Source of the DNA: an uncultured Phocaeicola sp.
Lineage (GTDB): Bacteria > Bacteroidota > Bacteroidia > Bacteroidales > Bacteroidaceae
NCBI GenBank assembly: GCA_947581855.1
Contig: CANPVZ010000003.1
Location: 1 to 64,000 of the forward strand
Direction of reading: 5' to 3'
DNA length: 64,000 bases
Part shown: one piece after another, positions 27,241-38,394 of the stretch
Layout of the letters: every line of letters starts with the position of its first letter
Position numbering within the stretch: position 1 is the stretch's first letter
Made by a program: the position numbers and the translations under genes
Notes under the pieces: generated by a model
What the model saw: the letters and a program-made list of their open reading frames with translations, nothing else
What the model was told of the DNA's origin: nothing
Database searches by the model: none

Positions 27241-30200
27241 ATGATAATAAAGAGAAACCGGCTGATAGGAGTTTTTTGTTGTCTTCTTATCACAGTATCG
27301 GAATGGGCGCATGCTGAGAATTACATTTTAGTGCTTAATTCTATTAGTAGGGAAGATACGTGGACGGAACATTTTAATTTGGAACTTAAGAGAATATATA
27401 ATCAGCAAAGAAATATTAATTTAGAAATTTATGCCCTTCCGGATCCGTTTGAAACGAAAACGGGAGATGTGCCTAAGTTACAGAAACAACTATTGGAGAA
27501 ATATGCGAATTCTCCTTTAGCTGTAGTTGTGGTAGGTGATCCGGCATGGATGGTATATGCTCCGTTGTTTAGCAATGAATGGAAAGATATTCCCGTTGTT
27601 CTCTGTTATTCCCGATCTCGCATACCTTCATCTTTGGACATATTGTTTAACAAAGTACCTCTTACGGAAGAAAACAGTATCCCTATTGAGGAATTTAATA
27701 AACCTTATAATGTCACAGTATTGAAGAACCCCTTATTTTTAATGGAGAATATCAATCTGATAAGGCGGATGCAACCGCAGATGCAAAAGCTGGTTTTCAT
27801 TTCCGATAGTCGTTATATCAGTGCTTCTATCCGTACCGAGCTCCTTAATTTGATGCGGAAACATTATTCGGACTTGGAGCTGGAACTGTTGACTGAAAAT
27901 GAAATAAGTACGGAGCAGTTAATGGATAGGCTTCACTCGTATGGCCCAGCTGACGGAATCTTGTTTTATTCGTGGGTGAAACCGGTTAAAGAAGAGAACC
28001 AGTCTTATATAGACCGTCATTTTAACCATACTCTTTTTGCTGCGGCGCAGACTCCTATATTTACGGTACATGATATAAATCCGGTTTCTTCCGGATTTGC
28101 AGGTGGATATTATATATCAGTAGAAGATTTTGCAGAGTCGTGTGTGGCTGTTTTGGATAAGTTGCTTGCCGGGAAACCTGCTACTTCCATTCCGCCTAGT
28201 TCGGGAGGGGTTCCTCACGCATATTTGAATTATTCTACCTTGCAATGGCTGGATATTCCTTCGGATTTATATCCTTCGGACGCTTCATATTATAATAGAC
28301 CATCGCATTTCTTTGAAAGAAACCGTTGGTTGATTTATATTTTGCTCTTTTTATCGGGATTGTTTTTTATAATGAAGTATATATCCAGGCAGCGTAATAA
28401 AAAACGGAATGTTTTGAACCGTTATCTTCTTAGAATGCTGGATTCGCCAGTATATATGCTGGATAAAAACGGAAATATACTGGAAGAACTGAATGATTTG
28501 CATAGATCATACGATGTGTTGAAGCAAAGAAATGAAAGCGGTTTTTCCTTTAAGAAACTGTTTGTGGATGAGAAAGAATATGTTCGCTATATACGGTTGA
28601 TAAACTTTGTAATATGGACCGGAAAAGTAAGAGAAAAAATTATACGTTTAAGAGAGAGCTCGGACGAGGTTCGTTACTTATTTACACGGATTGTGCGTTG
28701 TGATCAGGAAAGAGTCCTTGTGATGATTTCCGATATTTCGGAAAAGGAGAAAAATAGGAGGGAAAGTGAAGAATACCGTTTTTTCTTGAAAACGATTCTT
28801 GAAAATCTGCCCATATCTGTTTTTGTAAAGGATATGAAAGTAGGCGGACGTTTTACGGTTTGGAATAAGCGCTTGTCGGAAGTGTTGGGAATTCCGGCTT
28901 CCGATATAAAAGGAACAGGATCGGAGGCACTTCCAAAACATATAAGACAAATTACGGATTTCGAAAACGGCGGAGATATTCCTTCGGATAAAGTCACTCC
29001 GGTTCCTTTGCTTCGAGAGTTGGAATGGACGGATGGCCATAAAAAGGTTTTGTCGGTATTTCATTCGTTAATTTCATATCGGGATCAAAAGTGCTGGCTG
29101 GTTGGTTCGGTTATTGATATAACGGAGCAGGAGACCCGCAAGAAAGAACTGGAGAAGTTGAACCGCCGCTATGATTTGATGCTGAGAGCTATGGGTGCAA
29201 TGCCGTGGACTTGGAACTTGCAGACCGGCAAACTGGAGTGCGATCGGAACTATATACCTGAAAAGTTCCATTTTACCAAAGGCATTGTTTATAAAACGGA
29301 AGAAGAGCATTATAGCCAGATAGTATCGGAGCATAGGGAACGTTTTCGTTCCGCGGTGCATCGTTTATGTTCCGGTGAGATCATGTTAATGAATGAGACT
29401 TATCAAATATATTATCCCGAATCTGACGAGCCTTTATGGGTGGAAAGCTGTGTGGTGGTAGGACAGCGAAATGCGGTGGGATATCCGCTGGAGTTGGTAG
29501 GTACTACTATCATTGTCGACGAGCGTAAGAAAATGGAAAAGGAATTGCTTTATTCGAAGGAAAAAGCCGAAGAAGCAAATCAAATGAAATCGGCATTCCT
29601 GGCTAATATGACACACGAAATCCGTACTCCGTTGAGTGCGATTACTGGTTTTTCTTCATTATTGGCTGCTAGCAGCAATACACCCGAAAATCAGGAATAT
29701 ATCCAAATTATTGAGAATAACAGTCGCATTTTGCTCAAGTTAGTAAATGATGTGTTGGATATGTCGAAAATAGAATCGGGAACGCTTGAGCTCGTTTATA
29801 ACAATGTGAACGTGAACGCTTCTCTTGCCGATTTGGTGTCGTCGTGGAGAATGCGGATAACTCCCGAAGTGACGATTTGTTTCGAACCGGCTATGGATTA
29901 TTGCATTTTACGCACCGATGAAGTGCGTTTGCTGCAAATAATGGGCAATTATATTTCCAATGCTGTGAAGTATACCGAGAAAGGGACAATTACTTTAGGG
30001 TATGATAGGCCTGTCGGCAATTCTATCCGTTTTTATGTAAGGGATACAGGCTCCGGTATTCCGGCGGATAAGCTCTCGACCGTATTCGAACGCTTTGTGA
30101 AGTTGGATAGTTTTAAACAGGGTACAGGTCTTGGCTTGTCAATCTGTAAAATGATTGCCGAACGCATGGATGGAAGAGTAGGAGCCATATCGGAAGAAGG

Positions 30201-30249
30201 ACAGGGTTCCGAGTTCTGGTTTGAACATCCTTACAACCCGGTTTCATGA
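27241..30249 (+). CDS. PAS-containing sensor histidine kinase with periplasmic ABC-SBP-like domain (paralogue 2)
   Basis: 1002 residues, colinear with paralogue 1. Signal segment, periplasmic domain (YILVLNSISREDTWTEHF, VVVGDPAW, IPVVLCYSRSRIP), membrane helix (about 363-382), PAS domains, HisKA with His792 (ANMTHEIRTPLSAI), and HATPase (DTGSGIP, GTGLGLS, GSEFWFEHPY). Most divergence is in the periplasmic and first PAS regions, as expected if ligands differ. No receiver domain. The last 15 codons, including TGA, are the founder of the 42-bp repeat array immediately downstream. Confidence 0.9.
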   Translation: MIIKRNRLIGVFCCLLITVSEWAHAENYILVLNSISREDTWTEHFNLELKRIYNQQRNINLEIYALPDPFETKTGDVPKLQKQLLEKYANSPLAVVVVGDPAWMVYAPLFSNEWKDIPVVLCYSRSRIPSSLDILFNKVPLTEENSIPIEEFNKPYNVTVLKNPLFLMENINLIRRMQPQMQKLVFISDSRYISASIRTELLNLMRKHYSDLELELLTENEISTEQLMDRLHSYGPADGILFYSWVKPVKEENQSYIDRHFNHTLFAAAQTPIFTVHDINPVSSGFAGGYYISVEDFAESCVAVLDKLLAGKPATSIPPSSGGVPHAYLNYSTLQWLDIPSDLYPSDASYYNRPSHFFERNRWLIYILLFLSGLFFIMKYISRQRNKKRNVLNRYLLRMLDSPVYMLDKNGNILEELNDLHRSYDVLKQRNESGFSFKKLFVDEKEYVRYIRLINFVIWTGKVREKIIRLRESSDEVRYLFTRIVRCDQERVLVMISDISEKEKNRRESEEYRFFLKTILENLPISVFVKDMKVGGRFTVWNKRLSEVLGIPASDIKGTGSEALPKHIRQITDFENGGDIPSDKVTPVPLLRELEWTDGHKKVLSVFHSLISYRDQKCWLVGSVIDITEQETRKKELEKLNRRYDLMLRAMGAMPWTWNLQTGKLECDRNYIPEKFHFTKGIVYKTEEEHYSQIVSEHRERFRSAVHRLCSGEIMLMNETYQIYYPESDEPLWVESCVVVGQRNAVGYPLELVGTTIIVDERKKMEKELLYSKEKAEEANQMKSAFLANMTHEIRTPLSAITGFSSLLAASSNTPENQEYIQIIENNSRILLKLVNDVLDMSKIESGTLELVYNNVNVNASLADLVSSWRMRITPEVTICFEPAMDYCILRTDEVRLLQIMGNYISNAVKYTEKGTITLGYDRPVGNSIRFYVRDTGSGIPADKLSTVFERFVKLDSFKQGTGLGLSICKMIAERMDGRVGAISEEGQGSEFWFEHPYNPVS

Positions 30250-30465
30250 TGTAGGCTCTGGTTCGAACATCCTTAGAGCCCGGTTTCATGATGTGGAGTT
30301 CTAGTTCGAATATCCTTACAACCCGGTTTCATGATATAGGTTCTGGTTCGAATATCTTTAGAGCCCGGTTTCATGATATAGGCTCTGGTTCGAATATCCT
30401 TACAGTTCGGTTTCATGATGTAGGTTCTGGTTCGAACATCCTTACAGCTCGGTTTCATGATATAG
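30205..30465. repeat. 42-bp minisatellite made of the kinase gene 3' end
   Basis: CGGTTTCATG recurs at 30239, 30281, 30324, 30366, 30408 and 30450 (spacings 42, 43, 42, 42, 42). Each unit aligns with the end of the kinase gene (codons for FWFEHPYNPVS plus TGA); the second downstream unit still reads EF-stop-FEYPYNPVS-stop. Thus the gene terminus and stop codon have been tandemly duplicated about five times and then diverged. Both strands stay open across it because 42 is a multiple of three, but the resulting ORFs are repetitive and lack support. Confidence 0.85.
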
Positions 30466-30676
30466 AGTTTTGCTTCGTAAAGCAATCCCATGTTTGTATT
30501 ATTTTCATCCGGCCTCTGATAGCGTAATCAAGGAGGACAAGTCTGGCTCCCTCGAAGGAATTTGAGAAGTGGGTTTGACTTATTTTGCTGATAGATTGAT
30601 AAAATAGTAAAGGAGATGAAACTTGGTTACCTTACTAATTTTACTAAAAAAGAACGCTTTTAACCACTTTTTTCTG
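30466..30676. other. Intergenic DNA before gpmI, no gene seen
   Basis: About 210 bp of unremarkable DNA between the repeat array and the gpmI promoter. I see no terminator for the kinase gene, so the repeat array may be transcribed. Confidence 0.4.
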
Positions 30677-30684
30677 TAATTTTG
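30677..30684 (+). promoter_or_regulatory. Promoter -7 box of gpmI
   Basis: TAATTTTG matches TAnnTTTG, 37 bp before the ATG at 30722. Confidence 0.55.
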
Positions 30685-30721
30685 CACACTTCTTAAAAGG
30701 TAACTTTAAAATAGATATATT

Positions 30722-32239
30722 ATGGGTAAAAAGGCTCTTTTAATGATCCTCGATGGTTGGGGACTAGGCAAACACGGTAAAGCTGACGTGATTTTTAATA
30801 CTCCGACTCCTTATTGGGATAGTTTGGTTGCGAATTATCCTCATTCGCAGCTTCAAGCCAGTGGCGAGAATGTGGGATTGCCCGACGGACAAATGGGTAA
30901 CTCCGAAGTAGGTCACTTGAATATCGGTGCCGGACGTATTGTTTACCAAGATTTGGTAAAGATTAATCGTGCTTGCGCGGACAACAGCATTCTAAAGAAT
31001 AAAGAAATCGTTTCTGCTTTTTCTTACGCAAAAGAGAATGGAAAGAATGTACACTTTATGGGATTGACTTCTAATGGGGGTGTACACAGTTCATTAGATC
31101 ATTTGTTTAAACTTTGCGATATTGCAAAAGAATACGGGTTGGAAAATACCTTTATCCATTGTTTTATGGACGGCCGGGATACTGACCCGAAGAGCGGCAA
31201 AGGATTTATCGAAGAGTTGGAAGCGCATTGTGTCAAGTCGGAAGGAAAGGTAGCATCGATTATCGGACGTTATTATGCTATGGACCGTGACAAACGTTGG
31301 GAACGCGTAAAAGAAGCTTATGATTTGTTGGTAAACGGGGTAGGCAAGAAAGCCGATGATATGGTGAAGGCAATGCAGGAATCTTATGATGAAGGAGTTA
31401 CGGATGAATTTGTCAAACCTATTGTGAATGCCAAAGTGGACGGTACCATCAAGGAAGGGGATGTAGTGATCTTCTTTAATTATCGTAATGACCGTGCGAA
31501 GGAACTGACTGTTGTACTTACCCAGCAGGATATGCCGGAGGTGGGTATGCACACTATTCCGGGGTTAAAGTATTACTGTATGACTCCCTACGATGCTTCG
31601 TTCAAAGGCGTACACATCTTATTCGACAAGGAGAATGTGCAAAACACTTTGGGCGAGTATCTTGCTTCTCAAGGTAAGACACAGCTTCATATAGCCGAAA
31701 CGGAAAAGTATGCGCATGTAACGTTTTTCTTCAATGGAGGCCGCGAAACTCCGTATGATAAGGAAGACCGTATTCTCGTACCCTCTCCTAAGGTTGCTAC
31801 GTACGACTTGAAACCGGAAATGAGTGCTTATGAAGTGAAAGATAAGTTAGTGGCAGCTATCAACGAAAATAAATATGACTTTATTGTGGTGAATTTTGCT
31901 AACGGTGATATGGTGGGACATACAGGTGTATACGAAGCCATCGAGAAGGCTGTGGTTGCTGTGGATGCGTGTGTGAAAGATACCATCGAAGCCGCTAAAG
32001 CAAACGGTTACGAGGCTATTATCATTGCCGATCACGGTAATGCGGATAATGCGGTGAATGCTGACGGAACACCCAATACAGCTCACTCTTTGAATCCGGT
32101 ACCTTGTGTTTATGTAACGGAAAACAAAGATGTTAAGATAGAGGACGGTGTGCTTGCTGATGTCGCTCCTACTATTCTGCATATCATGGGATTATCTCAA
32201 CCGGCTGAAATGACCGGAAATGATTTGATTAAGAAATAA
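30722..32239 (+). CDS. gpmI: 2,3-bisphosphoglycerate-independent phosphoglycerate mutase
   Basis: 505 residues, alkaline phosphatase superfamily. LMILDGWG (7-14) carries a metal-binding Asp, and the phospho-acceptor Ser61 lies in [34 protein letters not shown] and IIADHGNAD are the other metal and phosphate sites. It uses two Mn2+ ions to interconvert 3- and 2-phosphoglycerate in glycolysis and gluconeogenesis in the cytosol. Monocistronic: own promoter and a strong hairpin after the stop. Confidence 0.97.
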   Translation: MGKKALLMILDGWGLGKHGKADVIFNTPTPYWDSLVANYPHSQLQASGENVGLPDGQMGNSEVGHLNIGAGRIVYQDLVKINRACADNSILKNKEIVSAFSYAKENGKNVHFMGLTSNGGVHSSLDHLFKLCDIAKEYGLENTFIHCFMDGRDTDPKSGKGFIEELEAHCVKSEGKVASIIGRYYAMDRDKRWERVKEAYDLLVNGVGKKADDMVKAMQESYDEGVTDEFVKPIVNAKVDGTIKEGDVVIFFNYRNDRAKELTVVLTQQDMPEVGMHTIPGLKYYCMTPYDASFKGVHILFDKENVQNTLGEYLASQGKTQLHIAETEKYAHVTFFFNGGRETPYDKEDRILVPSPKVATYDLKPEMSAYEVKDKLVAAINENKYDFIVVNFANGDMVGHTGVYEAIEKAVVAVDACVKDTIEAAKANGYEAIIIADHGNADNAVNADGTPNTAHSLNPVPCVYVTENKDVKIEDGVLADVAPTILHIMGLSQPAEMTGNDLIKK

Positions 32240-32261
32240 TAACTGATAGTTTACATAATCG

Positions 32262-32310
32262 GAATCTCATCACTTAGGACCTTAGTACAAGGCGGGTGAT
32301 GAGATTCTTT
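32262..32310 (+). terminator. Hairpin terminator after gpmI
   Basis: GAATCTCATCAC (32262-32273) pairs perfectly with GTGATGAGATTC (32296-32307) over a 22-nt loop, followed by TTTG. Confidence 0.7.
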
Positions 32311-32482
32311 GTAAAAAAAGGCTGAATTATAGAGGATGTTCTTGGTTGCTTCCCTTGTTCTCTTCCTTTTTTAAAGGGGTTGTAAGAGGAGGCGTCTTTA
32401 AGGAAAATGTAAGAATGGCTTCCTATAGTCGGTTAATAGATATACATATTAATAATAACCTTAATTGGGGATTTCGTAAATC

Positions 32483-33064
32483 ATGATTCAAATAGGTGAT
32501 GTAGTTGTTTCATTGGATGTTTTAAAAGAAAAGTTCTTGTGCAATCTGGATGCTTGCAAGGGTGCGTGTTGCATAGAAGGAGATGCCGGGGCTCCGGTGG
32601 AGCTGGATGAAATAGAGAAACTGGAAGAGGTTCTTCCGGTTATTTGGGATGAGCTGTCTCCCCAAGCGCGTGAAGTGATTGATAAGCAAGGTGTGGTCTA
32701 TACCGATCAGGAGGGCGATTTGGTTACTTCTATTGTAAACAACAAAGATTGCGTTTTCACCTGTTATGATGAAAAAGGCTGTTGCTATTGTGCTATAGAG
32801 AAAGCTTACCGGGAAGGGAAAACGGACTTCTACAAGCCTGTATCGTGCCATCTTTACCCTATCCGTGTGGGAGATTACGGAGTATATAAGGCGGTAAATT
32901 ATCATCGTTGGGATGTTTGTAAAGGCGCGGTGCTGTTGGGAGAGAAAGAAAATGTTCCGGTTTATAAGTTTTTGAAAGAACCTTTAATTCGTAAGTTTGG
33001 CGAAGAATGGTATAAAGAATTGGAAGAGGTTACAGAGGAACTTATCCGGCAGAAGATGATTTAG
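32483..33064 (+). CDS. DUF3109 family Cys-rich protein
   Basis: 193 residues. Conserved cysteines occur in CNLDACKGACC (near 20-31), DCVFTCYDEKGCCYCAIE (near 93-110), SCHLYP (near 121) and DVCKGA (near 144), typical of DUF3109, related to the YkgJ/Fe-S or Zn-binding CxxCC families. Function unknown. Metal binding is inferred from the Cys pattern. The only gene between the gpmI terminator and the terminators at 33431-33562. Confidence 0.88.
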   Translation: MIQIGDVVVSLDVLKEKFLCNLDACKGACCIEGDAGAPVELDEIEKLEEVLPVIWDELSPQAREVIDKQGVVYTDQEGDLVTSIVNNKDCVFTCYDEKGCCYCAIEKAYREGKTDFYKPVSCHLYPIRVGDYGVYKAVNYHRWDVCKGAVLLGEKENVPVYKFLKEPLIRKFGEEWYKELEEVTEELIRQKMI

Positions 33065-33430
33065 AGATGCCGGGATGTTTGGAGACGCTGAGACTCAATT
33101 TAAAAGGAACGAATCTTCACATTGAAATTTGACGATCTCTGTGTGTAATGAAGAAGACATATTATTGTCCTCCTTCCCCCAAAAAAAGTTTGATACGGCT
33201 CTTTTAGTTTACACTTCACTGGTATAAACGGTATTTCTTTTTTCGCAGTTACGGAGAAAAAAATGCGCAACTGCGGCATGGGTTACTGCATATGGGTTTA
33301 ACCGCCCTTAATCACAGAGAAACTGCGCCCATTTCTTCTCCAACCAATTGGTCCGCTCTTTGGTTAAACACAACTGTTGCCGGTGTGCCGGAAAAAGGCA
33401 ATATGGATAGAATGTGCAACCGATATATTA
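33065..33430. other. Intergenic region with imperfect inverted repeats
   Basis: About 365 bp without a credible gene. CGCAGTT at 33245 and AACTGCG near 33270 form a 7-bp inverted repeat, and GGAGAAAAAAATG is loosely mirrored by CATTTCTTCTCC about 80 bp on. A CCCCC-AAAAAAA run lies at 33176. The flanks resemble a C8 tract region at 33577-33584. No transposase or target-site duplication is seen. Confidence 0.35.
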
Positions 33431-33464
33431 AAAGGGCAACTTTGCGCTTCTAAAGTTGCCCTTT
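33431..33464. terminator. Hairpin terminator, copy 1
   Basis: AAAGGGCAACTTT pairs perfectly with AAAGTTGCCCTTT over an 8-nt loop. It lies between the convergent DUF3109 and DUF4153 genes and could serve either. Confidence 0.75.
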
Positions 33465-33524
33465 AACCTTTTAAACCTTAACTTTTGAAGCGTAAAGAAG
33501 GGATATTCAGAAAATGGAAAATAT

Positions 33525-33562
33525 AAGGCAACTATATCATTGCGAATGAGTTGCCTTTTTTG
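33525..33562 (+). terminator. Hairpin terminator, copy 2
   Basis: AAGGCAACT (33525-33533) pairs with AGTTGCCTT (33549-33557), followed by TTTTT. A plus-strand terminator; it shares the GGCAACT core with the hairpin at 33431-33464. Confidence 0.7.
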
Positions 33563-33798
33563 TATCTTTAATCCTTCCCCCCCCTCCAAAAAAATACGAT
33601 TTGACGGCCCAAACGGGAGAAATCTAAAATAAAAATGCCATCTGGAATGAGAAGAAAGATCATTCACAAATGACATTTTTAATTTTTAGAGCATTTTCTG
33701 CATCTCCTCAAGAAGACTATAACTTTCTGTCGGTTGGTGTTTCAGACGAATCTTAACTTTATCCTTAGTAACCAAAGGTCTGATTCCGCTTTTCTTGT

Positions 33799-35487
33799 CT
33801 ATTTAAGAAAGATAACTCCTTTAGAACAGTCGAATGTTTGTTCTGCCTTATTGTATCGAATGGTAGAAAGAATCAATATACAAAAATCGTTCTTTACTAC
33901 GAACGGGGTAAGATCATGTGAGGAAGTCTCTTCCCATGAAAGAATGCTCTGTAGATAAGGCCTGAACTGTTTCTCCTTATTAAAGGTAAGTATCACTTTC
34001 TGCGTATTCTTTTCTTGTACTTGAACGATTGTATCATTGGAGTTTGAGAAATGATAAGCATATTTGCTGCCATATGTTACCGGGGAATAGTGACGGTAGC
34101 CCTCCGGAACGGCTATCGGTTCGGTGTAGGTTACTTGTGCATATCCATGTTCGGTCTTTTGCCCGGGAGTGTGATAGGTTAAAAAGGATTTTCCGTATAG
34201 TTTCGTTGTTTCTTCCGTTCCGAGTTGTCGGCGTAAATAGTCGAAGCAGTCGTTCAACTGTTTGCAATTCTCTATGCTGGCAGAATCTTTGGCTTCATAC
34301 AAAGTGGGGAAGTCTATACTTTGCGTGGACTCATTCCATATGTTTAGTGTGCGTGCATAGTGTTCCAAGCGATTTTCTTGTGCAGCGATACCGATACTTT
34401 TTGCTGAAATATAAGGACTGAAAGTCAGTATGGCAATGCATGCGGAACTGATAAGAAGCATTAACCGGTAGTTCCCTAATCGTTTGGAAAGAAGGAATAT
34501 CATATACATTGTCATCAGAATGCCCGCAGCAAACAGGTATACGCGCGATTCGGTCCAGCTATAGGTGTAAATGCGTTCGATGGTTCCTATCCAGAAAATA
34601 ATCAGGGGAGGAAGTGCAATAAAGCTGAAATGGTTATAAAACCAGTCGTAATATCGTTTCGAAACGATAAGTTGAGCCATTCGTCCGCCTAAAGCGGTAA
34701 TGACGAATGCCAGTACCATATATGCTATTCCTCCTTTGGGTAGCTCTTGATTCCAGGCAATGGTTATGAAATAAAGGTAAAGGATACCGGTATAGGCAAT
34801 GAGAGCCGGGGAAAGAATAAAGTTTAAAACGATTTCTAGGAATTTATCCGGTTGCCAGCTTTCCGATCTCTTTTGCTGGAAATAGCAGAATAGGAGCGGA
34901 CAGACAAGAAAACAGTTAAATATGCCCACATATTGCGGGAACTTCCATTTGTCGCTGAGGCTGAAAATGAAAAGAACCGATGAGTAGATGAGAATACAAG
35001 CCAGATAAAATAGAATACAAAAGAGTACCGACATGCTCAGATGGTACAGTGTTTGGAAAACGTTTTCCGAAAAAGACCGGTTGTTTTTACTGTCGCGGTT
35101 AATCATTAATACAAAGAAACTTAACAACAAGGTAAATCCGTATCCGATGGAAAGCATAAACGTGTTGAGGTTGATAAACAAGAAAGGGATAAAAGTAAGG
35201 AGTGAAGCAAAATACAAGTATTTCTTTCTGAGATAGGTTCGGCACCAATAAACCAATATAAATAATGCGGGAAAGAGAAACAATATGTTCGTAATATTAT
35301 TTTCGTAGGATACGGTAAGACTGCTACCTTGTGCGATGTTCCGGTCGTATGCCTGATAGTAATTACTACGGTTCGCGTCGTCGATGATGTAAAGGATAAA
35401 AAAGATAACTCCCAGTATACTTTCTATCGGAAAGTTTCTCAGGCATTGTTCTATTCCATTTTTTAGGCTAAGGATTCTTTGTTTCAT
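33799..35487 (-). CDS. DUF4153 domain-containing membrane protein
   Basis: 562 residues. About ten to eleven membrane helices fill residues 15-395, then a soluble C-terminal domain of about 165 residues begins near SIGIAAQENRLEHYARTL, presumably extracytoplasmic. This is the DUF4153 layout common in Bacteroidales; function is unknown. Codon use is like its neighbours. The stop faces the two terminators at 33431-33562. A -7 box is not clear upstream of 35487; the gyrB terminator lies 24 bp away. Confidence 0.85.
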   Translation of the reverse strand: MKQRILSLKNGIEQCLRNFPIESILGVIFFILYIIDDANRSNYYQAYDRNIAQGSSLTVSYENNITNILFLFPALFILVYWCRTYLRKKYLYFASLLTFIPFLFINLNTFMLSIGYGFTLLLSFFVLMINRDSKNNRSFSENVFQTLYHLSMSVLFCILFYLACILIYSSVLFIFSLSDKWKFPQYVGIFNCFLVCPLLFCYFQQKRSESWQPDKFLEIVLNFILSPALIAYTGILYLYFITIAWNQELPKGGIAYMVLAFVITALGGRMAQLIVSKRYYDWFYNHFSFIALPPLIIFWIGTIERIYTYSWTESRVYLFAAGILMTMYMIFLLSKRLGNYRLMLLISSACIAILTFSPYISAKSIGIAAQENRLEHYARTLNIWNESTQSIDFPTLYEAKDSASIENCKQLNDCFDYLRRQLGTEETTKLYGKSFLTYHTPGQKTEHGYAQVTYTEPIAVPEGYRHYSPVTYGSKYAYHFSNSNDTIVQVQEKNTQKVILTFNKEKQFRPYLQSILSWEETSSHDLTPFVVKNDFCILILSTIRYNKAEQTFDCSKGVIFLK

Positions 35488-35510
35488 CTTGCTTATGTTT
35501 GGTTAAACAA

Positions 35511-35555
35511 AAGAGCGCTGATTTAAAACCTTTTCCGGTTCAAATCAACGCTCTT
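35511..35555 (-). terminator. Terminator of gyrB
   Basis: AAGAGCG-C-TGATTT pairs with AAATCA-A-CGCTCTT, interrupted by a single mismatch, with a 17-nt loop. It starts 24 bp downstream of the gyrB stop on the minus strand. Confidence 0.7.
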
Positions 35556-35578
35556 GTTGCATTATTTATGAATGTATT

Positions 35579-37618
<2,040 letters not shown>

Positions 37619-37702
37619 TTATAATTTTGTGTGGTTAAGCGTCTTGATTAAATACGCTTCTTAACGGAGGTAAGAAGGAATTGGAATGAAAGAAACGAAC
37701 AA

Positions 37703-37726
37703 AGGCCGGATTAACTAATCCAGCCT
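37703..37726 (-). terminator. Terminator of rpsT
   Basis: AGGC-C-GGATTA pairs with TAATCC-A-GCCT over a 2-nt spacer, with T-rich sequence on the minus strand after it, 35 bp downstream of the rpsT stop. Confidence 0.65.
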
Positions 37727-37760
37727 CCTATATCTTAATGAGAAATATAAGTCTACAGAA

Positions 37761-38015
37761 TTAAGCTAACTTGTTAATGTATACAGACAATTTAGACTTT
37801 AAGTTTGCAGCTTTGTTTTTGTGGATAATGTTTCTCTTAGCTAACTTATCCAACATTTTCTGCACACTCGGATACATTGCAGCTGCTTCTGCTTTGTCAG
37901 TAGTTGCACGAAGCTTTCTAACAGCATTTCTCATGGTTTTAGCATAATATCTGTTATGAAGTCTTCTTTTCTCTTCTTGTCTAATTCTTTTTATTGATGA
38001 TTTATGATTTGCCAT
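37761..38015 (-). CDS. rpsT: 30S ribosomal protein S20
   Basis: 84 residues, highly basic, all-helical. The start [20 protein letters not shown] and the C-terminal [14 protein letters not shown] are diagnostic. S20 binds 16S rRNA early in 30S assembly. The gene lies 41 bp downstream of tRNA-Glu with no terminator between them, so both are probably made from the tRNA promoter at 38181-38212. Confidence 0.97.
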   Translation of the reverse strand: MANHKSSIKRIRQEEKRRLHNRYYAKTMRNAVRKLRATTDKAEAAAMYPSVQKMLDKLAKRNIIHKNKAANLKSKLSVYINKLA

Positions 38016-38056
38016 CTCGACTAATCTTTTATTTGTTCTTTAATTCGTTTTTATTG

Positions 38057-38128
38057 TAGCCCGTGGGGGAATCGAACCCCCCTTTCAAGAATGAAAATCT
38101 TGCGTCCTAACCGATAGACGAACGGGCC
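38057..38128 (-). tRNA. tRNA-Glu (TTC)
   Basis: 72 nt on the minus strand. The acceptor GGCCCGT pairs with ACGGGCT (first pair G-U), and the anticodon arm CAAGA-TTTTCAT-TCTTG gives anticodon TTC. T arm GGGGG-TTCGATT-CCCCC; discriminator A. No encoded CCA. Cotranscribed with rpsT by position. Confidence 0.95.
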
Positions 38129-38180
38129 ATCCTTTTGCTTTCGCTTTGCATTCGAAGGAGACTTTCCTTGTTTGCGGATG

Positions 38181-38212
38181 CAAATGTAGAGACTATTTTT
38201 GAATTGGACAAA
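38181..38212 (-). promoter_or_regulatory. Promoter of tRNA-Glu and rpsT
   Basis: On the minus strand TTTG (38209-38212), 20 bp, TACATTTG (38181-38188): a near-perfect -33/-7 pair. Transcription would start about 47 nt before the tRNA. Confidence 0.7.
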
Positions 38213-38337
38213 TATTCTAATGAGAATTTTTATGTCTTTTTTCATCTTTGTTCTATTTGATCTGTTTACTTTATTGATTATCAATATGATAATACTTTTG
38301 CAATTTTCTTTCTTTTGGCAAACATTTTGAGGAGAAA

Positions 38338-38368
38338 TTGTATTCCAATGGCTTTTTTTGTAGATTTG
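38338..38368 (+). promoter_or_regulatory. Promoter of recO
   Basis: TTGT at 38338-38341, 19 bp, TAGATTTG at 38361-38368 (TAnnTTTG). The ATG at 38395 follows after about 22 nt of leader. Confidence 0.6.
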
Positions 38369-38394
38369 TACGCAGGAAATAAGATGAAAGAAAG

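Noticed and set aside
24040-30249. Hybrid two-component systems of the Bacteroides polysaccharide-utilisation type
   Set aside because: Neither kinase has the beta-propeller sensor, a receiver domain or an AraC-type output domain, and no susCD or glycoside hydrolase genes are nearby.
30273-30527. Repetitive ORFs on both strands across the 42-bp array (30288-30527 plus, 30273-30491 minus)
   Set aside because: They are open only because the 42-bp unit is a multiple of three and lacks stops in those frames. No start signals, no promoter, and the array is derived from the kinase gene end in another frame.
33428-33676. 82-codon minus-strand ORF
   Set aside because: It runs through two terminator hairpins and has biased Phe/Arg/Leu composition; no start context.
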